Of a DNA stretch of 64,000 nt, positions 1 through 12,643 are shown one piece after another. Every line of letters starts with the position of its first letter. The stretch's first letter is position 1. The position numbers and the translations under genes were made by a program. Source of the DNA: Clavelina lepadiformis (lineage: Eukaryota > Chordata > Ascidiacea > Aplousobranchia > Clavelinidae); contig NC_135241.1 in NCBI RefSeq assembly GCF_947623445.1, forward strand, positions 3,474,501 to 3,538,500. The letters are read 5' to 3'. Below the pieces are notes generated by a model, which was given only the letters and a program-made list of their open reading frames with translations, ran no database searches and was not told the origin of the DNA.

Positions 1-157
1 AATGTAAGTTACTAAGTTACTACTAACAACACTAAGTTAGCTGAACATGTGTGGACATATTGATTGTGTAATCCATCTTAACCAGTTATTAAAAGTCTCT
101 TGCCAACAAACCTTCATAAATACTGCAAGTTGAGAAATCTTTATTTATTTACCGTAC

Positions 158-1167
158 CTGGGATCCTTGGGTTATCGTGTGTTTGAGCATAACTTGCTTG
201 GAAGCTTTCATAAGTTTGCGAAGCGGAGCCTGTATTTGACTGCAGACTCAACTTTAAAACCCTGCCTGTTATGACGTAACATACATTATTAACTAAAATC
301 TTTCTTCAAATAACACCTGTGAGTGTAAGTGTCTTCCACAAAATTAATTTTCATTCTAGGGCTTGGTAACTTTAGCTGGCTAATAACCGCGAGCGGAGAA
401 ACATTCTCAGCGACGAGAGATTTTGTTAGCCATTAGCCGAAAATGTACATGGAGGATAGATTTTGGAGCAAAATTGTTGTGAATCCAATGGTTCACAGAA
501 ATTTGCAGCTCTGTTAATCGTTTTAATGCTTCAATACTTTGATTTTTTGATAAATTTTGTGGTCTATCATGGAATAAGTTGCTAATACAACCCTTTTCAT
601 GACATGTTTTAAAAACAAATAGCAATTTTGCTTGCGATGAATAATGTGACATGGCAATTAGTGACAATGACAGCTAACCGCCAACAAACAGCCAATGCGA
701 TTCGGCTAACAGCTAAAGAGAATCGGCTAAATTACCAGCCCTAGTTTATTCCAATAAAATATCGATAAAAACAGGAAATTTATTGTACCGGAAGATACAA
801 TTGTTCCTGGACTTTGTTTTCCGCACACTCTGTGTCCTCCATCTTGATCATATGACCCGGCATCCCCATCAATTATCTGAAGCCACTGCCAGTTGCAGAT
901 GCCATCTTGAGTCGGAGCCACGAGAGAAAATCTCAGGAACTGTAGCTTAATACGATAGCCTTCTGGTGCCATCAGTCTGCAACGTGGAGGTTATATACAT
1001 TTAAAGCTTTAGATTTAGAGTCATAGGATAACCATCCCCAAACAGGTATATAAATTACAGGACAGCATACCTCCAGTAGCATTGTGTTTGAGGTGGAAAT
1101 TTCGTTGGAAAACCCGGACTTTGTATGTTTTTCCAGTCATTGGTAACTTCGATGTCATAATTGCAAC
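158..1167 (-). CDS. CUB-domain protein, three internal exons (partial)
   Basis: Three minus-strand exons are visible: 1071-1167, 789-976 and 158-265. Their phases chain (1-2, 2-1, 1-1) and all have GT..AG borders. Together they encode one CUB domain. The first exon gives C-N-Y-D-I then NIQSPGFPTKFPP and CYW. The second gives the core with CNWQWLQIIDGD, VCGKQSPGTIVSSG. The third gives the closing strand ending in FQASYAQT. The four CUB cysteines (CNYD, CYW, CNW, VCG) are present. CUB domains are extracellular beta-sandwich modules of proteases, receptors and matrix proteins. One domain does not identify the parent protein. The last exon ends in phase 1 at the window edge, so the gene continues to the left. 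No signal-peptide exon was found upstream (right). Placement as a CUB module is firm, the product is unknown. Confidence 0.8.
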
Positions 1168-2385
1168 CTGGTGAATAATTGATTATTTTGAATACAAAAA
1201 TTTATTTCAACTGTACAGTACGTTAATTAACTATATAGCGTTATAGACTATAGAGTGTTATCATTAAGTCATCTTTACATCATATCTCTTTTTTCATGTT
1301 GCCTCCAGTTTATCATATTGAATTTGTCGAAATATTCACTGCAATGCGTTATATTAAACGAATACAAATACATAAAGACCACACAAACCAAACCATCAAA
1401 CGTTTATGAAGTCTGGGTAACGATTATATTTATTTGTGTTGCTGTAAACTTATATAGTAAAAAGCGAAAAGAAAAGCCTTACTTGCCGCAAGTGCTTCTT
1501 GTAGAACTAAAGTTGACAACGCAAACAAAGCAACACAACGTCTGGGCATTGTTGTCACAACATAAGCTACAACAATGTGATGTCTTTTACAGTATATAAA
1601 TTACTTGTAACTGAAAAGCTGTCGTAAAATTGATAAAATGATGTTGAAGCCACCTAAAAGTTGTGTTTATGATCAAACAATCAACTTGCCAAAAGACAGC
1701 AACTTGCCATAACTGCTTGAACTGAAAATATACGCATCATGACTCTAAACCTAAGTTCACTAAACGAGCCTTGACTATTTCTGCGCTGACGGTGACTTCT
1801 ATAACCTTAAAACCGTTGTTATCATTACCCACGTTATTATAGATTAACGTTTAGCGACTATTTCTTCTCTAAAACTTGAAATTAATATATCAAGGTTGAA
1901 TTGTAATAACCACACGCGCAACTTATACGTATTTCTGGTGTATGAATAGCCTGAAGCAAAACGACACTTCGATATTGATGTTTATCTACAAAGAAAGGTA
2001 GACCAGCGAGTTGTTGAAACTGTGTAGTTCGTTCTGTTTCATATAAACACACTTTCTACATGCACTAAAATCCATGTCCGAGGCTATCAGACAACCTTGA
2101 ATAAAGAATCAAGTATTAGGCTTAATGAGACGTTGTTTAATAAACAGTTCATTATAATTATCTAAACAGATTGATATACAGCCACGTGCAATATGTTTAT
2201 AGTTTAAATTCTCCTTCAGCACTTACAACAATCGCTGTGCTTAGCATTTGTGTACTTGTCGACATATTATAACATCTGTATAAGGCTCCAAATTTGAAGG
2301 TGTAAAAAGCACATATTTTCGCTAATAACTCCAAGTAAATTATTTTGTCATTACTGCGAAAAAGCGATACTATTTATAAATTATG

Positions 2386-2452
2386 TGACGGGTATGAATG
2401 AATAATTATATTGCTATATGACGGGTTCTCTGATTCATACCTGTCATATAGC
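2386..2452. repeat. nested short inverted repeat
   Basis: The decamer gctatatgac at 2413-2422 is the exact reverse complement of gtcatatagc at 2443-2452. In addition tgacgggtatgaat at 2386-2399 pairs, with one mismatch, with attcatacctgtca at 2433-2446. The same right-hand strand can therefore pair with either of two left partners. No function is suggested by neighbours, and it may be a transposon relic. Confidence 0.5.
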
Positions 2453-3806
2453 CATATACAGTATATGCTGTTGTCGTTTCATTAAAAGAAAAGATTGTTA
2501 TAGATGTTTATAGCGGGAAGCAATAAAATCTTACCATGTGACAATTTTTTTATTATTTCATGACAGCTTGTTGTGATAGAAGAAGTTTCAAAGTTTAAAG
2601 TTTAAACCAAAGCACAGCAGCACAAATGGCCAGGTGTTGAGATGTGATCCTTCAGGCCTGAACTTTTCGGAAGGCATTTACGATGAGCGTTTCTTGCTAA
2701 AGTATCAATTTCTACCGTGTAGAACAATAGTACCGTGAAAATATCATCAAACGAAACCATCGTGAATGTTGCGCATTCTGCTAAAACATAAATTATGTTG
2801 ACGATTAATTACATTTTACCTTGCTGAATGATAATTTGGACGACGTTTAGCGACCAAACTATGAAGAACAATTGTTCGCTAGCGGCAAAAAAGAACTGAT
2901 TAGGATTTTTGATGTTTTCGATTTGTTAGTTTTTATAAAGCATAAATATGGTTATGTATAGGCTATACAAATGTATGACTACAACATTCCATAATTAAAA
3001 TAAAACATAAATTTCCAAATCTACTAAAACAACGTTATGTACAGACAATATGGGTCACATATTGTCTGATTAGTTATACCGTATAAGGCGTATATACACC
3101 TTTATCATCCAGAAGTGCCTGCTACCATTGCAGATTTCATGGAATCTTCTGTAAGTTCTGAAGCCTATACAAGCTTTAATTTTCGTTTCGAAAGCTTGAC
3201 TTGAAATATTTTACATGTCCCGCCTCATGCTGACAATAACTATGCATTTTATCGATCATCAAAAAGTTTTGAGTAATGCTTGTGCTGAATTTCGTAGTAG
3301 GCCTGTTAGTGCAATAATATATGGTAAAAATAACTGAGATGTAATCGATGTAGGTATAGTTGTTACCTCTTAAGTTTCACAAATATACGGTATTCTTTTT
3401 CAAACATTTACAACGCAAATAATTTGAGGTTGTAGTTTGTTGCTGCTCTGCTTTCTTGATCCCAAGCTCCTATTTTACGCAAAGTTTAGTTTGAAACTAC
3501 ACCGGTATACCTTTTTTGCATAACATTAAATCGTTATTGGTTTAAATGCGCGCTCAAATGTAGAGCGCTTTTCACATGTTATACATTATACAATGTATGG
3601 CATTATAAGCTAGTCGACATCGTATGCAAAGAGTGATGTGGCAGGACATAGCTGAAAACTTTAATTCTGTTTTGATGCTATATGCCATGACTGCCTTACT
3701 AACTATGCAGTTGTTTGTGTGATTAAGACTCCTGAAACATGGACTAATCATGTATATGCTTTTACAGGCTATGGTGTTTAGCTTTAGCGGTAGATGACTT
3801 ATAAAT

Positions 3807-4079
3807 TTTGATTAACTTAACAACAAAAGGTGCTCAAGCGGTGATTGAATTCTTCAGTGAACCAATGTTTCGCAAACCCATGCGGGTGAGCTTCGTCATC
3901 GCAGATAACAATACTAGAGATTAAGAAATGTTTCTTATTTTTTATTTTCTTATTTCTTTCTTTTCATTTCTTATTATCTTATTTAACGTTGGTTCATTAA
4001 AGAATTCAATCACCGGTTGAGCACCTTTTGTTGTTAAAATTATGTCTGGTGGCGGCAGACATAGTATATTTGATTAACT
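3807..4079. mobile_element. foldback (MITE-like) element with 11-bp direct repeats
   Basis: Arms at 3817-3869 and 3985-4037 are inverted copies with only a few mismatches. They start ttaacaacaaaaggtgctca. The spacer is a pyrimidine-rich tract of repeated ttctt/ttatt. The 11-mer tttgattaact occurs at 3807-3817 and again at 4069-4079, consistent with a target-site duplication. Between the right arm and the right direct repeat lies a short tail with an 8-bp hairpin (tatgtctg / cagacata, 4041-4063). No coding capacity. The superfamily is not assigned: an 11-bp duplication plus an asymmetric hairpin tail does not match a standard class that I can name. Confidence 0.65.
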
Positions 4080-7000
4080 GATTAGTCTAACAATTGAAAA
4101 AGTAGTAAACAAGTTTCACCAGTATTTGCGTTGTTTGAAATGCGATTCTTGAAAAAGAATGTGGCAAAGAACGTCTTTTAGAAATAAGGTCGTTTACACT
4201 CATTTGTATTTACACAAAAATGTTTAAAACCAATCATTATCACGTGTTTAAAAAGTGGGACAACAGCAAAACAATAATGAAGTCACAAAGCCGGGTGATT
4301 TGTTATTGCATCAGCGCCTGTATTAGCAAACATTAAAATGCTGAGAGCTATCAAACAAACTACAAATATTAACAGCACAGTGAAGCTTTCCAAACCTGCC
4401 ATGTGGTGTACAAAATCTAACGTGTACATGGTATATGACTATATGTGTACCGTATATCCTTCTGTAACACACACTTAAAAACTATGTTAGCTTGCATAGG
4501 AGACAGGGGTGCCTGGTTTGCTGTTTGCCTGGCCTGGGTTCTGGTTGGTTACATTCAAATCGGGCTTAGATGAGACAACAGATAACGGTTGGTTTAGGTT
4601 TTAGTATAATGACCATTTTCACTTCAATTTAACATTTTTCAAGAAACATTTCACTGGATGTACAACGTTTGAAGGTGAACTTGACACTTCATGAAAACTA
4701 AAGATAATCATATAAAAAATGGATCAAATTAACAAAACTTGTTGACCAAAACCAATGGGGGACTATTTTGCGTTAAGATTCCAAAGGTTGTAGTAATTTT
4801 ACTTTGCTTTTAACTTTTTACTAACTCTTCTCAAAAAGCATGCCCTGACAAGTTTCACCGATTTCTGGAAAGTTAAATAAAATATGGGAAAATAACAGGT
4901 ACTGGGAAATACCCTACAGGGCTGTGAGTAAGCACAGTGGAGCTTAAGACAAACAGGAAATATTAACGCAAACAGAGCAAAATTCTTCGTACAGATTGAA
5001 TTTTAAGATCCTACGTGTCTATAAAACCGTAAACTATAATTTCAGTTTTACAGGAAAACTACTTACGGGAACTGACAATTTATTGTTCCATCAGGCGTCG
5101 AGCAGCTTGTTAGAACGTTGTTCATAACAGCTACTGATTTAGGCTAAATAAAATTTGCAGGCCCAGGTAAAACATCGTTTGCTTGGTTTTCAAACAATCA
5201 TATGTTTGAAGAAAGTTGTACTTGGCTGTATGACACATTTTACAAAATGAAATTAATATTTTTTTGTTGGTAATTACTAATTGGTCAATCTCACTGACAC
5301 AGTTAATTTTGCCTTGTAATGATGACATAATAACTATATTTTTGTAGGTAGTGGACTGTTAAAAAAATGATATAATCTGAAAGAACATGCAAACACACAG
5401 CATTATTTTTTAAATTTGAACATATAATTTTCTGTGTTCTTATAAGCTCTAAGACCATCATAGCATGGTAGCAGTGCTTTTTTTTCGGTGGAAAATTACA
5501 GAATCTAGGCTATTGCGCATAAAGAAGGCTTCTTTTAATTCGGGAAATGGCATATTTTAACACTGGGTTACTCCAGGTCATCACAACAGGCCTTTTTACG
5601 TCACAAGGAATTTGTCCAATAAGAAGTTGGAAGTGCCAACGCACGCCCATTTTAAGGTAATGTCTCTAAAAGATTTAAATAACCATAAAATAGTGAATTT
5701 AAAGACAATTAAAAACAAATTTTAGGACAACGCAGTAAGATATTTTCTAAGATTAGAAAATTGAAATAAAGAAATCAAGTCCCAACTCGTTAAATTCAAT
5801 TAAAGGATTAAAATAAGAGTTACGTGACATTACCTAACCGGCATGGCGTGACGAAATAGCGCATCATAATAGGGCGCAATGGTTTAAATCGATCAGTTGG
5901 TTTCAGAAGCTGTGGGTTGCGTAGGATGGTAGTGCACGTGCTTAGCTTTTTTAATTTACATGTTCTGAAGAAAAATGAAATCAAACAAATTCATGTATTA
6001 GAGCACGAACATTAATGTTAGTTGTTAGCTAGGAGGCCGAATACTTACCGGAGTAGTAAAGTAGGTAGGCAAAGGTGGTGTAAGGTAGCCTGTGTGTTTT
6101 ATTTTAAATTTATGGAATCTGTGCTTTAGCATGACAAGCCGGAAGTTACACCAATTTGTATACTGCGTGTTAATGAATACTATACTAGAGCACAGTCTGT
6201 AACGTTAAAAATATCATAAAATGGACATGAAAATCGCTTATGTATAGTGTGGCAGCTATTAGTTGTTGTAACATGGTTGTCCAACTCTGAATTTAGCTCT
6301 ACGTGCGTTTTGTAATTTTTGACCCGGTTCCAAGGGTGTGGGACTGCGTATAAATTTTATATTTCTAAAGGATTTACGTAGCTAGGTTAGTAGACCTATT
6401 TGTGCCTTCCGAAATTTGAATTTTTTGTGTGCGTTTCATGCAAAACAGTGCGCGCGTACACTTACAAACACTGTTTGCGGATAAAGACCAATGTAAGATT
6501 GCGTCATCATTTTGACTCCTTTTGGTTGAACTTATTTTGGCCAGACAGATGGTAGAAGTGATAATCGATTATTTAGGTTAGGAGGTTCCAGTTTTCACTT
6601 AAATAAGCAAACTGTAGTAACAGTAAAATTACAAGAATAGGACCAACGTTTAGGGCCTAACCACTCACACTATATAAAAGCGGTTTGGGCAGTGGTGAAC
6701 TTGGAATCAGTACTGTATTTGCCGATCAGCTGTTACAAAACGACATCCAGACTTGCCTAGTACTTCTCGTAATTATGAATAGAATATAGGTTATCTATTC
6801 TTAGCTAGAATTACGGGCACGCGCGTTTCTGTGACATAAAGCGGTTCATATGATGTGAATGCGTAGGAATATAATTACCAGTGTACTGTATGTCACGCTC
6901 ACATATGGTTGTCAGACAGAGTTAGCCAATCACAGCTCAGTCCGTCAGATAACGTACTGACCAGTTGTCGCGTAATATCATCCTCGTTTCCGGCTAAGTG

Positions 7001-7274
7001 ACCTGTGATATTGTGAAACATCGGTGAACACTTTAGCCATTCATTATTTTACGTCATTGCAATCGTGACACGTTTAGTCTTACAATGTAATGATTTAGTT
7101 ATTTTAGTACCTGAATTATTTAGGCTTCTGCTGTGACTGTGAATTTAAGACCTTAATGGCAATTTCTAATTACAGTTTTTCTAATTTCAGCATTATTGGT
7201 AAATATAGCCTAGGCTTGCCATAGAAGACGTGCTTGTTGTAGAATATTGATCGTAAGAAACATCTGTAGAAGTT

Positions 7275-10200
7275 ATGGCCACGTGTGGAAGGCTTCGGTT
7301 ACTTGACCAATGCGCTCGCATATCCCCGTTCGTTGTGGTAAGTAATAATACTGTGATTTTACTTTCCGGTTATCCTTGTAAGGTTATAAAATGTCAAAAA
7401 AATTAGTGCTTTACTGTACCGGTACTACAGCACCCCCTTCTTAATGTCGTGTATATTATAAAACTATGTGTGAAGCGTTTCCTTCATGTGCGGCTGTGGC
7501 GATCGTTTCCTCTCTCTGGGGTGCTATTCATATAATCTATGTAGGTCGGTGTGTGCTGGTGTCACGTTACTATTAAAACAAATCTTCGTAATAATGTGCA
7601 GTCAAAGCAAAACTTACAGTAGCAGAATAAATGTAGCTAACTGAAAGGTTCTCCCGCAATGTAAAAAAGTACGCGGCGCGACAGTAATTGGATAAAACAT
7701 CTGTGGTGTTCGACCACTGAAAAAGCGAGCTTGGTAATAGCGTAATACGCGCAGGATACTTCATTGTTCATTTGAGATGGTTTTCACCAAAGACTGCGCG
7801 CAAAACGTCCGCGCGCAAAGCCTCACTGCTAGTTTATCCATTATGTAAGCGAGTAGCGAGCACTCTGACTGATTATTGCCCTTCAGTCTTTTTTCTCTTG
7901 CCTCGGTGCAAAACTTACTGGTATTTTTCCATGCCCAGCAATGAGTGTAGTGGCATATGTTCGACACAAAAAATAGGTCACAAAATTAGGGCGGTAAGAT
8001 TTAGTGCGCAATTGAAAACTGTTCGTTCACAGATTAAAAAAGAAAAACAAGCAAAAACTAATTTTTAACATGTTGATTATATCTTATTGCGATTTATCCT
8101 GTTTTATGCGCATGGCATGGGGATACAAAGTTTCAATTAATGCTCCCGTAAAAACGGCTGACGGATTATTCTGTCCAAAGGTAGTATACTGATGCTTAAT
8201 CTGAATAGTAGATCTTACTCTAAACAATATTTAATACTGACGCCAATTTTTTCCGTAACACGCAGCTGACTTTTAGCCACTTTCATCTATGCAACTTTTA
8301 ACCATAGATTAAACGTCGTTGTATACTTGCTTGAAATAACGCCACTTCACATAATATCATCATTCATCACTCATATGTTCCAAGCAGTGTGTCATCGTTA
8401 ACTGTAAATAGCATTCACTATCAGACATTGGCATTATTATTATCTATTTTTGTCGTGTTTATGATAAATCACATACGTTCACGATGTCTGGTCATGATTT
8501 GGCGCCCCATACACTGACGGAAATTATGTACCTGTGCATGTTGCAATGTTTCAAGTTTCATTAGATGCGTGTGTATAATGAAATGATGTCCTCAGTGCCT
8601 TTAAAAATTATTAACAGTTTTGTGTTTAAAAACAACGAACATTGAAGCAAAATCTTTTCAAGTTACCTCTGAACTGGTCTATTTCAAGCACTGAATGTAG
8701 CTTTCAGCTCACCCAAGCCGAAAGGCATTCATCGCTTCGATCGATTTTATTTCTCCTATCCTAACTCTAGCTCATGGACATATGTTCTGATGTTCAATGT
8801 TGTATTTTTCCAGTACTGCTGAAATAATGGCTTTTGAATTTTCTGTTTTCTGTTTTAGGTTCAGCGCTTTTTGAACGGCGGTCCCTCGTTTAAGGTAAGA
8901 GAGATTTCATGTGCCTTGAAACCCAACGATTCGCGCACGCAGTATTTCAAAAATACAATTTTACAATCAGTTAAATGTAATTATTCATCAGTCGACCAAT
9001 AATTTTTTGTCAAAACGGAATCATTTTTCGAATTCATTGCGCTGTTGTTTGTCGTTGCTTCTTCAACGTTGTTGAGCAACATACATGTGTTGGTTGTAAA
9101 CTGGCAGCATTAATGAGTCAACATCTAAAAATTACAGGTATTTTTATTATGTTTGGTAGGCGTCGGAGGTGGAATACCGTTTCACTGCCCACCCTAAACC
9201 GAAACCAGCTAACCCCGACAAATGCAAGTTCGGAAAGCATTTCACTGACCACATGCTGGCCGTCGAATGGGATAGTAAAAATGGCTGGGGTACCCCAACA
9301 ATTAAACCCATCGAAAACATAAGTTTGCACCCGGCAACATCCGTCTTTCATTACGCAACAGAGGTGAGCTTTAACCTTTAACCTTTAGCTTGCCAGGTAT
9401 GTAAGTTGCTTTTTCTAATCAGCTTCAGGGTATTTGAAAACGGGATTACTTGTAAGCTGTGTTATTTGAGTTCACTTTGGAATTATGACGTCAACTCTTA
9501 AAAAACCAGGCCTTTAAAACTGTTGTCGTCAAAAGCAGAGCTTTTATTAATTAAATGAAATTCTGTTACTTGCGAATGGCTACTAGGCCTACTAGTAAAA
9601 TGTTAAATTATTCATTAACCATTGAACACTTATTCTGCATGGTTTTAAAAGATTACATTTATCCCAGAAGATAATAAATGTGATTCATGATTTTAGTTGT
9701 TTGAGGGCATGAAAGCTTACCGGACCGAAGACAATAGGATCGCCATGTTTAGACCAATGGAAAATATGAAGAGAATGGAAAGAACCGCACGGAGAGCTTG
9801 CTTGCCGGTACGAGCGCTTGGTTAATGAGTTTCAAGTTTGCGGTTTCTCTGAATATCCATCTCTTGTTTGTTGGTGTGTTTGATTCTTGACCTGGAATCA
9901 TTTCGTTTAAACTGGAAATGATATTACTTATGTATTTTTTCATCAGCGGTTTGCAATTGGCCAGCAGGTGTTTTTAACGTTTCTGAGCCTTCCACTTCAG
10001 GCAAAATTTCAGCTTTAAATTGCATAACTTTTTTTTTTATTCCGCTCTGCTGCTATTCCTTGCATTTTGAGATTGTTCTCTGGATATGTTAGAAATATAA
10101 GAAATAGTTGTGATGTAGTGAAAATAGCGAGTTGCCTTCATAAAGGTTTTTATGTTTTTTTGTTATACCCTGTAACGGTTTATTGCTATTTTGCTGGATC

Positions 10201-12643
10201 ACTGTCTCGATCTTTTGTACCTTTACGCTAAAAATCGTCAATTTGGTGACTTTTATTTGACTATGAGGTGCACTGTTTATAAAGTCCTTGTTTTTCGTTC
10301 AAGTTTTTTTTCACGTTAACATACAGGCCGCTTACGGTTTCTCTGGTTAAACCAAAACATCGTTCACCATCTTGCATTATAAATTTTATGGCGATGGAAA
10401 AACACTACGGCTTTTAAGCTTATTTAATTGCTTAGTAACAGAGAAACGTGGCATGCAGGATTGCTGCGAAACACCTGCAGTTTTGCGGTTTGTGTCATCT
10501 TTTAACAGAAATGAACTTAACTATGAGTCAGGACCAAAAAGCTAAATCTATCAAGTAAAGTATCATTTTTTCACAGGAATTTGATAAAGAAGAGTTGCTC
10601 AAATGCATTGGCGAGCTTGTCAGAGTGGACCAAGAGTGGGTGCCTTACTCGAACAAAGCGTCCTTGTATCTAAGACCAACAATGATTGGAACCGAGGTCA
10701 GATTACACATTGAGATATCACTCACTTAACGCAATATATGGCTGTGAATGTCCACGGTTGTCTTCCTTTTATTTTGCTACCACCTATACACGGTAACATC
10801 AACATACGAAATGTTGTGGCGACACACATACACGTAACTGAATATGGATCACGATTAATTTTACATTTCTTTGTTTCAGCCTTCGCTTGGTGTCAACATG
10901 TCCAAATCAGCGCTCCTTTATTGCATTCTATGTCCGGTTGGGCCCTACTTTGAGACCGGTTCTTTCAACCCAGTATCACTGATGGCTGATCCTCGCTACC
11001 TTAGAGCAGCTAGGGGCGGCTCAGGAGCTTTTAAGCTGGGAAGGTAAATGTTTTCACTTACAGGCTTTCACGTTTTTGCTTCAAGCTATGAATGAATACC
11101 GGTGGAATGTTAATATCGACGTGTAGTCCACCACTGTGGATATTAGAAAAGATGGTTTTGCAGCTAATTAGTAGTTATAGTCGTGTAATACAAGAACTTG
11201 CCAAACTTTAAGTTATCACTGGGCGGCAACCACATAGCAACAGCCTTCATATCTATCAGAATGTTTTTTAAATCGATGTTAAATTCTGCAGTGCTTGATT
11301 GGGTCTGTCTTCAATCATTCTAACCAAGTTAAAATTTGCTTCGGTATACACAGTATCTATGCAACCATAATTTAACCATGAAACATAATTCGTTCATGAG
11401 TTAAACGTCTCATCTTTTTGTTCTCGCACCCAACAACCATCTTCTTGCACTTTCCAGCAACTACGGACCCACAATAAGGATCCAGGAGGAGGCAGCCCGA
11501 AGAGGATGCCAGCAGGTGCTCTGGTTGCACGGTGAAGATCACCAGATCACCGAAGTCGGAACAATGAACGTCTTCATCTATTGGATCAACGAGGATGGAG
11601 GTATCAACATGACGGGATCTTTTAAAGTTTGAAAATTAAAGCTTCTATTTCATCTTCTTGTTTTTCCCACACAGACCGCGAACTTGCCACTATGCCCTTG
11701 GACAAAGGTATTGTTTTACCTGGGGTAACCCGGATGTCGATTATGGACTTGGCCGAATCCTGGGGTGAATTTAAAATAACAGAACGAGTGTTGACAATGG
11801 CAGATCTTACTAAAGGATTGAAAGAAAAGCGGGTAAGCAAAAATAAACATTGGTCTCTGTATGGCCTTAACTTGTTGAACGCGCTTGAACGCACTTTCTT
11901 TGTCATGTAGGTTAATGTCTGCAGCAGAGATTTTGCGCAAAAGTTTAGCTTAAGGGCTTACATTTAACGGCACTTCGTCCCAACCAGCTGGCTAATAAGT
12001 GTCATTGGGTATTGCCAGAGTGCTTGTAGAAGCCCATTGCGGTCTTTACTACACTTGTACTTAACATACCGTTGATTCAAATTCCACGTTTAAAGAGGGG
12101 AATTGCATAGTTGCCTCGTTTTTCAAGGTCGCATTTTCTTACTACTTTTGCGAATCAATGTTTTTCGCTTCTAAATTCGAAATTATTGCCCGGCAGTTTG
12201 TGTAAATAGTAATAACACGAAACATTACCACCCTTTCGCGAAAACCTATTTATGAAGAGGTTGTCTTGGCAGGTTTTGGAAATGTTCGGGGCCGGCACTG
12301 CCTGTGTGATTTGTCCAATCGAACATATCCTTTACATGGACCAGGACCTGTTTATACCTACGATGGAAAACGGACCCGAAGTTGCGGGCAGACTCTACAG
12401 GGAGTTAACCGACATACAGGTGAGCTGGAAAAAGAAAGTTATCAATAAATTTTAAGATTTATAAACGTTTGAAATCTTATAGTATTCATGCTTATTCTGT
12501 TTTGCCTTGAGATATCGTAAAAGCGTTTAACATCACGGCTTTTATAACTGACTAACTTATTATCGCAGTTTGGTCGAGTTCCGCATGATTGGTCGCACAC
12601 TGTGGTTGAAGAAGCAGGCAATATTGACGTCATCCAGATGTGA
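7275..12643 (+). CDS. BCAT2: branched-chain amino acid aminotransferase, mitochondrial (10 exons, 406 aa)
   Basis: Exons: 7275-7337, 8859-8894, 9160-9363, 9697-9807, 10577-10696, 10880-11043, 11458-11600, 11675-11832, 12273-12419, 12569-12643. Phases chain with no stop. The product transaminates leucine, isoleucine and valine with 2-oxoglutarate, using PLP (class IV aminotransferase fold). The PLP lysine is Lys230 in SGAFKLGSNYGPT. Other hallmarks are [21 protein letters not shown] and PTMENGP. The CxxC redox pair typical of animal BCATs is Cys344-Cys347 in GTACVICP. The first 21 residues ([12 protein letters not shown]...) are basic and start-proximal, consistent with a mitochondrial presequence, which favours the BCAT2-type location. 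The invertebrate gene may be pre-duplication and equally related to BCAT1 and BCAT2, so the symbol is approximate. Length fits the family (about 390-415 aa). The 36-nt second exon is unusually small. Intron 1 (1.5 kb) is the largest. Confidence 0.95.

Larger units (their letters stand above)
1168..7274. other. gene-poor region between CUB gene and BCAT
   Basis: No convincing coding exon was seen in this 6 kb. The open frames are short and low in complexity. It holds a small nested hairpin at 2386-2452 and a foldback element at 3807-4079, both listed separately. It may also contain 5' exons of the CUB gene and the BCAT promoter. A CCAAT-type sequence (agccaatcac) lies near 6923-6932. A pyrimidine-rich AG (ttctaatttcag) near 7179-7190 could be a 5'-UTR splice or trans-splice acceptor for BCAT. 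Confidence 0.4.

Noticed and set aside
7772..8068. 98-codon plus-strand frame in BCAT intron 1
   Set aside because: Low complexity, no family motif, lies wholly within an intron with good borders.
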